64,000 nt of DNA from an uncultured Christensenellaceae bacterium (lineage in GTDB: Bacteria; Bacillota; Clostridia; Christensenellales; Borkfalkiaceae): assembly GCA_910587365.1 (NCBI GenBank), contig CAJUKJ010000002.1, positions 153,278-217,277 on the forward strand, in the 5' to 3' direction. The notes under the pieces were generated by a model, which was given only the letters and a program-made list of their open reading frames with translations, was not told where the DNA came from and made no database searches. The position numbers and the translations under genes were made by a program. Of this stretch, positions 42,525-50,562 are shown in pieces; position 1 is the first letter of the stretch; the number at the start of each line of letters is the position of its first letter.

Positions 42525-43370
42525 ATGAACGGTTTGGAAATCAATAATCTTTCGGTGGATTTCGGTGCGTTCAAGATTGACAATTTAAGCTTGAATATAC
42601 GAAAAGGCTGTATTACGGGGCTTATCGGCAGAAACGGTGCGGGCAAGTCGACGCTTATAAAAGTTATTATGCGCCAGCTAACTCCGCAAAAGGGCAGTGT
42701 CTTATATAACGGTAAACGCTTTGCCGACGATGAAGAGGGTATTTTAAACAACCTTGTCTGCGTTTACGACTCGCCTGACTTCAACGTTATGTCAAAGCCT
42801 AAAAATATCGTTAAAATTTATAAAAGCGTTTATAAAAGCTTTGACTTGGACAGGTACAACGCGCTGATGGAAAAGTTCCGTCTTCCGCACGATTTAAGGA
42901 TAAGCAAGTATTCGTTCGGAATGCAAAGAAAGTACTGTCTTATTCTTGCTCTGTGCAGAAACGCTGATATTCTCATTCTCGACGAACCCACTTCGGGCAT
43001 CGACCCGTTCGACAGAAGCGAGGTCGTGGGGCTTATACAGGACTATATGTTGAATGAAAACCACACGGTAATTTTTTCTACACACATTACCGAAGACCTC
43101 GATAAAATCGCCGATTATATCGTTATGATGGAAGACGGAAAAGTTACGCTTGACGAGGATAAAATTACTCTTACCGAGCAGTACCGCTTAGTCCAATGCG
43201 ATAATTTCACTCCCGATATGGCTTGCAGTGCGATAGGCGTGCAGAAAAGTATGTTCGGCTATACGTTTTTGACCAAAGATAAAAGCATCTCGGGCGAGGG
43301 AATAAAGGTAAAAGTTCCAACAATAGAAGAAATGTTTGTCCATTTACTCGGAAACGGAGGTAGCGTATAA
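42525..43370 (+). CDS. ABC transporter ATPase, YtrB-like
   Basis: The 281-aa ATPase has Walker A GRNGAGKSTLIKVI and Walker B ILILDEPTSGIDP; the signature loop is SFGMQRKYCL rather than LSGGQ, as often in this subgroup. The C-terminal ~70 residues after the switch His (STHITEDLDKIADY) form the regulatory extension typical of YtrB/BcrA-type proteins. It starts 1 nt after the regulator stop and abuts the permease gene, forming one operon. Confidence 0.88.
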   Translation: MNGLEINNLSVDFGAFKIDNLSLNIRKGCITGLIGRNGAGKSTLIKVIMRQLTPQKGSVLYNGKRFADDEEGILNNLVCVYDSPDFNVMSKPKNIVKIYKSVYKSFDLDRYNALMEKFRLPHDLRISKYSFGMQRKYCLILALCRNADILILDEPTSGIDPFDRSEVVGLIQDYMLNENHTVIFSTHITEDLDKIADYIVMMEDGKVTLDEDKITLTEQYRLVQCDNFTPDMACSAIGVQKSMFGYTFLTKDKSISGEGIKVKVPTIEEMFVHLLGNGGSV

Positions 43371-44089
43371 TGCAATTTCTGAATTATTTTAAGATGGTGC
43401 TTCGCGCACCCAGACCCAAGGCATCGCCGATTGCGCTTTGGATTGCCGGTTATTTCGTATTCTTTTTCGGTATTTATGCGGGAAAAGAAATTATTGCCTC
43501 GTTCGCGTTTCTTGCGGGTATGGTAATGTGCTATTATTTCAACAGTACGCCGAATATGGAAGCTGTTTTTCCCGTAAATCACAGAAAAAAATTAGCTTAC
43601 AGATTTTTATCGTCGCTTCTGATGTATCTGTGTATGCTTGTGGTAGTGTTCGTCGTTGGGGTCGTTGTTTTTCTTATTACGGCAGTCTTCGTATCTATTT
43701 CCGAAGAAGGCTTCGACTGGATAAACAAAACTCCGGTGGAAGGGGATATCTTTGGCGGCTTTAACGTATACGGCTTGCTGTTCGGGTTTGCTTACTTGAT
43801 TATTATGTACTCGGCGGGAATGATAACGGGCTTTTTCAAAAAACGCAAAACACGCAACGTTTGGCTTGCGTGCCTGTGCATTGCAGTGGTTTTGGCGTTT
43901 GTGTTAATGTCATTGCCTTATTGTGTTGAAAACGGCGTTTTTGCACTGGTTTCGCCCGTCAGTCGGGAGTGTTACGAGGCAATGTCCTTGCCTTGGTTGA
44001 GTACGGTTATATGGTTATTAATCGCGTTCGGCGCGCTTGGAACGGTAATATATATGGGTATCAGACACTACGACCCCAAAAAATTTTGA
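43370..44089 (+). CDS. ABC-2 type permease
   Basis: The 239-aa protein has about six membrane helices (first at IALWIAGYFVFFFGIYAGKE) and fits the ABC-2 permease partner of YtrB-like ATPases. It shares one base with the preceding stop (TAATG). Its own stop lies inside the -35 box of the hydrogenase promoter, so the operon ends with no obvious terminator. The system probably exports or removes a wall-active compound (family inference). Confidence 0.75.
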   Translation: MQFLNYFKMVLRAPRPKASPIALWIAGYFVFFFGIYAGKEIIASFAFLAGMVMCYYFNSTPNMEAVFPVNHRKKLAYRFLSSLLMYLCMLVVVFVVGVVVFLITAVFVSISEEGFDWINKTPVEGDIFGGFNVYGLLFGFAYLIIMYSAGMITGFFKKRKTRNVWLACLCIAVVLAFVLMSLPYCVENGVFALVSPVSRECYEAMSLPWLSTVIWLLIAFGALGTVIYMGIRHYDPKKF

Positions 44090-44115
44090 CAATTGCCGTT
44101 ATTCCGTGATATAAT
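44086..44115 (+). promoter_or_regulatory. Promoter of the [FeFe] hydrogenase gene
   Basis: TTGACA (44086-44091), an 18-nt spacer and TATAAT (44110-44115); the start codon follows 7 nt later, leaving almost no leader. Confidence 0.6.
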
Positions 44116-44121
44116 TCAGCT

Positions 44122-45633
44122 ATGAAAAGTCAGAGAGTCACTCATTTAAGAAAAAAGATTTTCGCCGAGGTTGCGAAAATTGCGTATGAATCGGAAAATC
44201 CCGCAAACGATTTGGAGGAGGTTCCGTACCGCATAACCCCCGACGAACAGCCCAAATATCGTGAAAGCGTCTACCGCGAAAGGCAGATTGCCGCAGAACG
44301 CGTCCGTCTTGCAATGGGGCTTTCGCTCCGTCCCGCAAATAAACCCGTAAGTATAACTGCGGGTATGGATAAAAGCACAATTGCGGAAAAGTATTACGAA
44401 CCGCCATTAATGCAGGTAATACCGTCGGCGTGCGACAAATGCCCCGATAACGAATACTGCGTTTCCGACCAGTGCCGCAACTGCCTGTCGCGTGCATGTA
44501 CCAAGGTTTGTCCCAGGGGCGCGGTTTCAATAGTGGACGGCAGGTCGTATATAGACCAATCGAAATGTATCAAGTGCGGCAAGTGCAAGTCCGCTTGCCC
44601 TTACGACGCCATTGCGCACCATAAACGCCCCTGTTCGTCGGCGTGCGGCGTTAAAGCCATTTCCACAGACGAATACGGCAGGGCGCATATAGACAACGAC
44701 AAGTGCGTTGCCTGCGGTCAGTGTATGTCTGCTTGTCCCTTCGGCGCGATTGCGGACAAGTCGCAGATATTCCAGCTTATACAGGCAATTAAAAAAGGCG
44801 ATGAGGTGGTTGCTGCCGTCGCTCCCGCAATAATAGGTCAGTTCGGTGCTAATGTTACTGCGGGAAAGCTTAAAAGCGCGTTGCTTGCGGTTGGATTTAA
44901 GGACGTGTACGAGGTTGCCGTTGGCGCGGACGTCGGCTGTATTGCCGAAGCGCACCACTACGTAAAGGAAGTTACCGCGGGCAAGCTCCCGTTTCTGTTT
45001 ACAAGCTGCTGCCCCGCGTGGGCGGTTCTTGTAAAGAAGCAGTTCCCCGACCTCGCTTCCGAAGTATCGCAGGAGCTTACGCCGATGGTTGCAACGGCGC
45101 GTTCGATAAAGGTAAACCGTCCTAACGCAAGGGTTGTGTTTATAGGACCTTGCGCCGCGAAAAAGCTTGAAGCTTCGCGAAGGACGGTAAGAAGTCACGT
45201 AGACTTCGTTATAACCTTTGAAGAGCTTGCGGGTATGTTTGACGCAAAGGGCTTGAACCTTGAAGAGCTGGAAGAGCTTCCCGTAAATTTCGGCGCGACG
45301 GGCGCGGGCAGGGGGTATGCCTGCGCGGGCGGCGTCGCAAGCGCGATAGAAAGTTGTATCAACGAATATTTCCCCGGAACGCAGGTCAAAATCCAGCACG
45401 CCGAAGGTCTTGCTGATTGTAAAAAGATTTTAACGCTTGCAAAGGCGGGTAAGCTAAACGGATACCTCATTGAAGGTATGGGCTGCCCCGGCGGTTGCGT
45501 TGCCGGCGTGGGGACGATTATCCCGCCCGAACGCGCAAAGGCAGTCGTTGAACAGACGGTTAAAAGCAGTGAAGTTAAGCTTCCGTCCAGGGAAATGGAA
45601 GACCTTGCCGAAAAGCTTTCAAAAATGAATTGA
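44122..45633 (+). CDS. Monomeric [FeFe] hydrogenase, group B-like
   Basis: The 503-aa enzyme makes or oxidises H2 with electrons from ferredoxin. The N-terminal half binds Fe-S clusters: CDKCPDNEYC, CIKCGKCKSACPYDAI and CVACGQCMSACPFGAI. The H-cluster domain has L1 FTSCCPAW, L2 FIGPCAAKK and L3 EGMGCPGGCVAG. TSCCPAW with Ala, in place of the Gly of TSCCPGW, and IGPC in place of MPC, point to group B. No H-cluster maturases (HydEFG) are in the window. A TrxR-like flavoprotein follows, possibly sharing ferredoxin. Confidence 0.92.
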   Translation: MKSQRVTHLRKKIFAEVAKIAYESENPANDLEEVPYRITPDEQPKYRESVYRERQIAAERVRLAMGLSLRPANKPVSITAGMDKSTIAEKYYEPPLMQVIPSACDKCPDNEYCVSDQCRNCLSRACTKVCPRGAVSIVDGRSYIDQSKCIKCGKCKSACPYDAIAHHKRPCSSACGVKAISTDEYGRAHIDNDKCVACGQCMSACPFGAIADKSQIFQLIQAIKKGDEVVAAVAPAIIGQFGANVTAGKLKSALLAVGFKDVYEVAVGADVGCIAEAHHYVKEVTAGKLPFLFTSCCPAWAVLVKKQFPDLASEVSQELTPMVATARSIKVNRPNARVVFIGPCAAKKLEASRRTVRSHVDFVITFEELAGMFDAKGLNLEELEELPVNFGATGAGRGYACAGGVASAIESCINEYFPGTQVKIQHAEGLADCKKILTLAKAGKLNGYLIEGMGCPGGCVAGVGTIIPPERAKAVVEQTVKSSEVKLPSREMEDLAEKLSKMN

Positions 45634-45682
45634 TGCGTATTAAATAAGTAAAAACGGTAAATATAATAATCGGTAAACGCTT

Positions 45683-45732
45683 GTCTTGAAAATTTTAGCA
45701 GGATGACTCTTGCGTTAAAAAATTTTCAAGAC
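45683..45732. terminator. Long AT-rich hairpin after the hydrogenase gene
   Basis: GTCTTGAAAATTTT (45683-45696) pairs perfectly with AAAATTTTCAAGAC (45719-45732) across a 22-nt loop. It may be a terminator or another mobile palindrome. Confidence 0.5.
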
Positions 45733-45760
45733 ATATTGTTACCTAAACAAATTTTAAAAT

Positions 45761-45862
45761 AATTATGGCGAAAAAACGCAAGGCGGAATTTAATTCTGCC
45801 GTTACGCGTTTTTACGACAATAAATCTCACGGAAAATATTTGCGCAGCAAAGATTTTCGTGG
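45761..45862. repeat. Intergenic repeat family B upstream of the flavoprotein gene
   Basis: It aligns with 26741-26842: GGCGAAAAAACGCAAGG, an inner hairpin GGCGGAATTTAATTCTGCC, the shared GTTTTTACGACAA block and a terminal TCACGG...TCGTGG palindrome (45837-45862). Both copies end just before the ribosome site of the next gene. Confidence 0.65.
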
Positions 45863-45874
45863 GCGTGGTTTTTT

Positions 45875-46726
45875 ATGTACGATGTGGCAATTATAGGCGG
45901 CGGACCCGCAGGCGTATCCGCCGCAATAAATTTAAAAGTCCTCGGTAAAAGTTTTATTTGGTTTTCAAGCCAGCCTGTATCTAAAAAGGCGGGTCAGGCA
46001 GAGCTTATAAAAAACTATCCGGGGCTTCCCGATATTACGGGCAAACAGTTTGTCTGGACGTTGCAAAACCATTTCGAGGGTATGAATATCAAGCTGTGCG
46101 AAGAGGTGGTAACGGGCGTATACGATACGGGCGAGGGCTTTACTTTGCTTGCCAAGGATAAGAATTACGAGGCAAAGACGGTAATTTTGTGCCTCGGCGT
46201 AGAAACGGTAAAACCGATTGAGGGCGAAGATGAGTTTGTAGGCAAGGGCGTAAGCTATTGCGCCACTTGCGACGGTTTTCTGTATAAGGGCAAAAAAATT
46301 GCCGTATACTGTACCGACAAGCAATTCGAGTATGAGGTAGAGTACCTTTGCAATTTAGCCCAAACCGCATACGTTTTTCCTATGTACCGCGGCTATGAAA
46401 TCAAATCGCCAAACGCGCAGATAATTCTTAAAAAGCTTACCCGCCTTTCGGGCGATGTCCGCCTTAAAAAGGTGGAATATGCAGGCGGCGTGGCAGAGGT
46501 GGACGGAATGTTTATTTTAAAGGGTGCGCTGTCCCCGTCAACCCTCGTTCACGGCTTGCAGGTTGTAGAGGGGCATATCGCTGTAAAGCGCGACTGCTCC
46601 ACAAATATAGCCGGCGTCTTTGCCGCGGGTGACTGCACGGGCAGACCCTACCAGTACGCAAAAGCCATAGGCGAAGGTAACGTCGCCGCTCACTCCGCAG
46701 TGGAGTATCTGTCGAAACTTAAATAG
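45875..46726 (+). CDS. Thioredoxin-reductase-like flavoprotein lacking the NADPH motif
   Basis: The 283-aa protein has the FAD motif AIIGGGPAGVSAAINL, the redox-active CATC (YCATCDGFLY) and the second FAD segment GVFAAGDCTGRPYQYAKA, as in low-Mr thioredoxin reductases. The region that should hold the NADPH motif GGGDSA and HRRxxxR instead reads IAVYCTDKQFEYEVEYL and PMYRGYEI, so NADPH binding is unlikely. Clostridial ferredoxin-dependent flavin thioredoxin reductases show this loss. The neighbouring ferredoxin-linked hydrogenase is consistent with ferredoxin as the donor, though the donor is inferred. No thioredoxin gene is adjacent. Confidence 0.85.
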   Translation: MYDVAIIGGGPAGVSAAINLKVLGKSFIWFSSQPVSKKAGQAELIKNYPGLPDITGKQFVWTLQNHFEGMNIKLCEEVVTGVYDTGEGFTLLAKDKNYEAKTVILCLGVETVKPIEGEDEFVGKGVSYCATCDGFLYKGKKIAVYCTDKQFEYEVEYLCNLAQTAYVFPMYRGYEIKSPNAQIILKKLTRLSGDVRLKKVEYAGGVAEVDGMFILKGALSPSTLVHGLQVVEGHIAVKRDCSTNIAGVFAAGDCTGRPYQYAKAIGEGNVAAHSAVEYLSKLK

Positions 46727-46736
46727 ACCTCCTTTT

Positions 46737-46763
46737 GCATCCCTCCGCTATAAAGGGAGATGC
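46737..46763 (+). terminator. Terminator after the flavoprotein gene
   Basis: GCATCCCTCC pairs with GGGAGATGC, followed by GTCGTTTTA. Confidence 0.6.
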
Positions 46764-46808
46764 GTCGTTTTATGTCGGATTAAAGTTTTGTTCTTAGCAA
46801 AATTATTC

Positions 46809-46838
46809 CCGCCGTTGCGCAAGCTTGCGCAACGGCGG
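46809..46838. terminator. Perfect 30-bp palindrome between flavoprotein and MgtC-type gene
   Basis: CCGCCGTTGCGCAAG is followed directly by its reverse complement, with TTTCATT after it. The likely role is terminator of upstream transcription. Confidence 0.65.
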
Positions 46839-46857
46839 TTTCATTATAGAAAAATAC

Positions 46858-46886
46858 TTGCCTTTAAAGGCTATTAATGATAGAAT
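46858..46886 (+). promoter_or_regulatory. Promoter of the MgtC-family gene
   Basis: TTGCCT (46858-46863), a 17-nt spacer and TAGAAT (46881-46886). Confidence 0.55.
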
Positions 46887-46928
46887 TGTAATAGAATATT
46901 ACAAAGTATTTATTGCGGGGTGGCGGGT

Positions 46929-47585
46929 ATGCCTGAAAACCTTTTATGGCTTGAATGTCTGTTAAGAATATTGTTGGCAATCGCTCTCGGGGTCGCGCTT
47001 GGGTTAGAGCGGCAGCTTCGCCTTAAAGTGGCGGGCATAAGGACTCACGCCGTCGTTTCGGCGGGCGCGTGCCTTTTCGTAATAGTTTCCATTTACGGCT
47101 TTCCCGATTCGGACGCGTCCCGTGTTGCCGCACAGGTAGTTTCGGGCATAGGTTTTATCGGCGCAGGTATGATACTGCACCGCCAGAACGCCGTTCACGG
47201 ACTTACGTCCGCTGCGGGTATATGGCTTACTGCGGCAATCGGTATGGCGGCTGGCGCAGGAATGTACATAGTTTCGGCAGGCGCAACCGCGCTTATAATT
47301 TTAATTCAGCTTTTCCTGCATCTGCCTATCAGGATTTTCAGGGAAAAGCACTTTACCGAAATTAAAGTAGCGTTCAAAAGCCCGACCGAGGACAGTCCTA
47401 CCGTAATAAAAAATATATTTGAAATAACCAATTTTACCGAGTTTAAGGCGGAAAGACAGGGCGAAGATATTATTTATTTTGCCGTACTTCATACCAAAAG
47501 GGATATCAACGCAGAGTTTATTTACAATATGGTTAACGACTATCCGTTCTTAATTTCGGTTGAAAAAACGGAAAGCGACAGATAA
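46929..47585 (+). CDS. MgtC/SapB family membrane protein
   Basis: The 218-aa protein has about five membrane helices. LRILLAIALGVALGLERQLRLKVAGIRTHAVVSAGACLF followed by GIGFIGAGMIL is the MgtC/SapB core. The C-terminal ~75 residues form an ACT-like cytoplasmic domain. Relatives act in Mg2+ homeostasis or inhibit ATP synthase in pathogens; in commensals the role is unclear. I choose ATG 46929, with GGGGTGG six bases upstream, over GTG 46920, which has no site. Confidence 0.85.
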   Translation: MPENLLWLECLLRILLAIALGVALGLERQLRLKVAGIRTHAVVSAGACLFVIVSIYGFPDSDASRVAAQVVSGIGFIGAGMILHRQNAVHGLTSAAGIWLTAAIGMAAGAGMYIVSAGATALIILIQLFLHLPIRIFREKHFTEIKVAFKSPTEDSPTVIKNIFEITNFTEFKAERQGEDIIYFAVLHTKRDINAEFIYNMVNDYPFLISVEKTESDR

Positions 47586-47591
47586 AACAGT

Positions 47592-47627
47592 TCACGAAAT
47601 TCTTTGCTGCGCAAACAATGTCCGTGA
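47592..47627. repeat. Palindromic repeat family C copy
   Basis: TCACGAAATTCTTTGCTGCG and CAATGTCCGTGA are an imperfect palindrome between the MgtC-type gene and prmA. It is the most diverged copy. Confidence 0.45.
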
Positions 47628-47650
47628 GAAAAATTTGCTAAGGTAGAAAT

Positions 47651-48589
47651 ATGCAGTTTACGGAACTTACAATTCACACGACAAGCGAGGGGAGCGAGCT
47701 TATAGCCGACGTTCTCTGGCGATATACGAACTACGGCGTAGCCATTTCCGACGTTAAGGATGTAATAGCCCTTCAACGCGACAAGGCTATGTATTGGGAC
47801 TATATGGACGACAGCCTTTTGCAAAGCGGCGACGTCCTCGTCAAGGCTTTTATTTCCCTTGAAGAAACGGAAAAAACCTTGCCCTTAATCCGTGCGGATT
47901 TTGAAGAGCTTAAAAAAAACGGCGAAGGTTTTCTCAATTTCGGCACGCTCGAAACTACCCGCAGGATAGTCGAAGGCGACGACTGGCTTGAAATATGGCG
48001 CAAGCATTTCCGCCCTTTACACATAGGTAGGCGCATAGTCGTCTGTCCCGAATGGATAGCTTACGAAAAGCAAACCGGCGAAGAGGTCGTAAAGCTTGAC
48101 AGCAATATGGCTTTCGGCACGGGCGAACACGAAACTACTTCGATGTGTTTGAAGCTTTTACAGGAATATTTAACCCCGCAGTCGGTCTGTATCGACGTGG
48201 GTTGCGGAAGCGGAATATTGGGTATATCCGCAATCAAACTCGGCGCAAAGTATGCGTATCTTACCGATATTGACGATATAGCCGTTAAAAGCGCGTTGCA
48301 CAACTGCGAAATAAACGGAGTTTCGGACAGGGTCAGGGTTGCCCATTCCGACCTTTTGGACGATGCGGAAATAAAGGGCGATATTATGCTTGCAAACATC
48401 ACGGCGGAAATACTTTGCCGTCTTGCCCCGTCAATCCCCAAAAACTTGAAGTCGGGCGGAGTGCTTATTTTAAGCGGCATTATCGAAAGCCGACTTGAAA
48501 CCGTTCTCCAAGCGTTTGGCGCGCAGGGACTTACCCTCGATAAGAAGCTGCGTGACGGCGAATGGTTTGCCCTTGCGTTTAAAGCATAA
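47651..48589 (+). CDS. prmA: Ribosomal protein L11 methyltransferase
   Basis: The 312-aa enzyme trimethylates ribosomal protein L11. The N-terminal substrate domain (MQFTELTIHTTSEGSELIAD) is followed by the SAM-binding core: FGTGEHETTSMCLKLLQ, VDVGCGSGILGISAIKLGA and LANITAEILCRL, all PrmA signatures. Length is normal. It heads a run of translation-related genes (rsmE, mtaB) in the standard Firmicutes order that often lies near dnaJ. Confidence 0.95.
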   Translation: MQFTELTIHTTSEGSELIADVLWRYTNYGVAISDVKDVIALQRDKAMYWDYMDDSLLQSGDVLVKAFISLEETEKTLPLIRADFEELKKNGEGFLNFGTLETTRRIVEGDDWLEIWRKHFRPLHIGRRIVVCPEWIAYEKQTGEEVVKLDSNMAFGTGEHETTSMCLKLLQEYLTPQSVCIDVGCGSGILGISAIKLGAKYAYLTDIDDIAVKSALHNCEINGVSDRVRVAHSDLLDDAEIKGDIMLANITAEILCRLAPSIPKNLKSGGVLILSGIIESRLETVLQAFGAQGLTLDKKLRDGEWFALAFKA

Positions 48590-48628
48590 TTTTTTACAGG
48601 TCTACACTATAAAATTACAGGTCACTAT

Positions 48629-49357
48629 ATGAGCGGACGCAAAAGATTTTTCGTTGGACAACTCAATTATCCGAAATGTACCGAGGCGGTCTTGGACGGC
48701 GAGGAATTTATCCACGCAAAGACCGTGCAGAGGGTGGAAGAGGGAACGGAAATAATTCTTCTTGACGGAAGCGGCAGGGAGTATACTGCCATAGTCGCAA
48801 AAATCGAAAAGCGCAGCCTTGTTGCACATATTACTGCCGCTGCGGAGGGCGATAAGGAACCGCAGATTGAAATGTACCTTCTTTGCGGCGCGCTTAAAGG
48901 CGACAAAACCGAACTCGTCGTGCAGAAAGCCACCGAACTCGGCGCAAGTAAAATAGGCGTGTTTTCCTCGGAATACTGTTCGGCGTTCATTAACGAAAAC
49001 AAGCTTGACCGCCTTAACAAGGTAGCAAGGGAAGCGGCAAAGCAGTGTATGCGTTCGTGTGCGCCTAAGGTCGTTTACTTCGATAATTTTACGTCTGCCT
49101 TGAAGTCGGCGGAGGGCTTTGAAAATAAACTGTTCGCCTGCGAGTTTGCAAAAAGCTCGGACGCGGATATTATGAATATAAGCGGTTCAACCGCATTAGT
49201 CATAGGAAGCGAGGGCGGCTTTTCCGATAGCGAATTTGCATTTGCAAAGGATAGCGGCTTTTACGGCGTAACCCTCGGTAAAAGGATACTCCGTGCCGAA
49301 ACGGCTGCGATAAGTCTTTTGTCCCTTGTGGCTTTCGCCCTGGGAGAGCTTAAATGA
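48629..49357 (+). CDS. rsmE: 16S rRNA (uracil(1498)-N(3))-methyltransferase
   Basis: The 242-aa SPOUT methyltransferase acts on 16S rRNA. The N-terminal PUA-like domain (RKRFFVGQ...HAKTVQRVEEGTEIILLDG) is followed by the knot domain with ALVIGSEGGFSDSEFAFAK and LGKRILRAETAA, the RsmE SAM-site signature. It overlaps mtaB by 4 nt (ATGA), and prmA precedes it by 39 nt, so the three are probably co-transcribed. Confidence 0.95.
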   Translation: MSGRKRFFVGQLNYPKCTEAVLDGEEFIHAKTVQRVEEGTEIILLDGSGREYTAIVAKIEKRSLVAHITAAAEGDKEPQIEMYLLCGALKGDKTELVVQKATELGASKIGVFSSEYCSAFINENKLDRLNKVAREAAKQCMRSCAPKVVYFDNFTSALKSAEGFENKLFACEFAKSSDADIMNISGSTALVIGSEGGFSDSEFAFAKDSGFYGVTLGKRILRAETAAISLLSLVAFALGELK

Positions 49358-50562
49358 AGGCGGTGGTTTTCACGTTGGGCTGTAAGGTCAACGAATCGGA
49401 GTCCGCGTCCATTATGGCCGCGCTTGAAAACGCGGGCTGGACGGTTGGGGATAAGCTTTCGTATGCGGACGCCTACGTTTTAAATACCTGCGCCGTCACA
49501 CGCGAGGCGGAAAAAAAGAGCCGCCAGCTTATCGCAAGGGTAAGAAAATTCAACCCCGAGGCAAGTATTTTCGTCTGCGGCTGCGCGTCCGAAAAGGATA
49601 GAAAAAGCTTTGAAGATAAGGGGGTAACTTTTGTCACGGGCGCGAGGAGAAAGCAGGAAATTGTAGATGCGTTTTCAGAAATTTACGGCTGCAAGGCTTT
49701 GCCGCTGCCGTATCCTAAACAGACAAAAACCCGCGCGTTCATAAAAATACAGGACGGCTGCAACAACTTTTGTTCGTATTGCATAATTCCTTATCTCAGG
49801 GGAAGGGAAGTTTCGCGTGCGGTTGACGATATATTAAACGAAATAAACAAGACCGAAAGTCCCGAAATAGTGCTTAACGGAATAAACATTTCATCGTACT
49901 CGGGCGGACTCGAAAATCTTATACTCGCGCTTAAAGATTGCGGCAAACGCATAAGGCTGGGTTCTTTGGAATGCACCGTCATTACCGACGGATTGCTGTC
50001 CGCGTTAAAGCAATTAAAGGACTTTGCGCCCCAGTTTCACTTATCGCTTCAAAGCGGAAGCAACAGTGTGCTTAAAGCTATGAACAGGCATTATACCCGT
50101 GAAGAGTATCTTGCCAAGTGCGAAAAAATTTATAATTATTTCCCGCAGGCGGCAATCACTACCGATATTATTGCGGGCTTTGCAACCGAAACGGATGAGG
50201 ACTTTAAGCAAAGTCTATCCATAATAGAAGAAGCGGGCTTTGCACGCGTCCACGCTTTCGCTTTTTCTCCGAGGGAGGGTACGGCGGCGTACAAGCTTAA
50301 AGACTTACCCGCTTCCGTCAAGTCGGAAAGGCTGCACTTACTTCTCGACGCGGCAAAAACAGCGGCTTTGAATTACGAAACCCGTTATTTGGGCAGCGAG
50401 CAGGAAATTATCGCGGAAGAGTACGTTGAAGATTATACAAGCGGCTATACGGGTAACTATATCCGCGTATACGTTAACGGTAAGCTCGAAGCGGGAAGAA
50501 AATACAAAGTATTATTAAAACAGCAATATAAAGACGGAGTAATTGCCGAAATTAATGGATAA
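49354..50562 (+). CDS. mtaB: tRNA N6-threonylcarbamoyladenosine(37) methylthiotransferase MtaB
   Basis: The 402-aa radical-SAM methylthiotransferase converts t6A37 to ms2t6A37 in tRNA. The N-terminal UPF0004 domain has three cluster cysteines (FTLGCKVNESES, NTCAVTREAEKKS, VCGCAS). The radical-SAM motif is CNNFCSYCIIP, followed by RGREVSR. A C-terminal TRAM domain closes the protein. LGCKVN with Lys and the length distinguish MtaB from MiaB and RimO. The 3' end overlaps the PrsW-type gene by 8 nt. Confidence 0.94.
   Translation: MKAVVFTLGCKVNESESASIMAALENAGWTVGDKLSYADAYVLNTCAVTREAEKKSRQLIARVRKFNPEASIFVCGCASEKDRKSFEDKGVTFVTGARRKQEIVDAFSEIYGCKALPLPYPKQTKTRAFIKIQDGCNNFCSYCIIPYLRGREVSRAVDDILNEINKTESPEIVLNGINISSYSGGLENLILALKDCGKRIRLGSLECTVITDGLLSALKQLKDFAPQFHLSLQSGSNSVLKAMNRHYTREEYLAKCEKIYNYFPQAAITTDIIAGFATETDEDFKQSLSIIEEAGFARVHAFAFSPREGTAAYKLKDLPASVKSERLHLLLDAAKTAALNYETRYLGSEQEIIAEEYVEDYTSGYTGNYIRVYVNGKLEAGRKYKVLLKQQYKDGVIAEING

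Noticed and set aside
44527..45399. 290-codon minus-strand frame inside the hydrogenase gene
   Set aside because: It is antisense to a gene with clear Fe-S and H-cluster motifs; the Arg/Val/Tyr-rich translation looks like a codon shadow.
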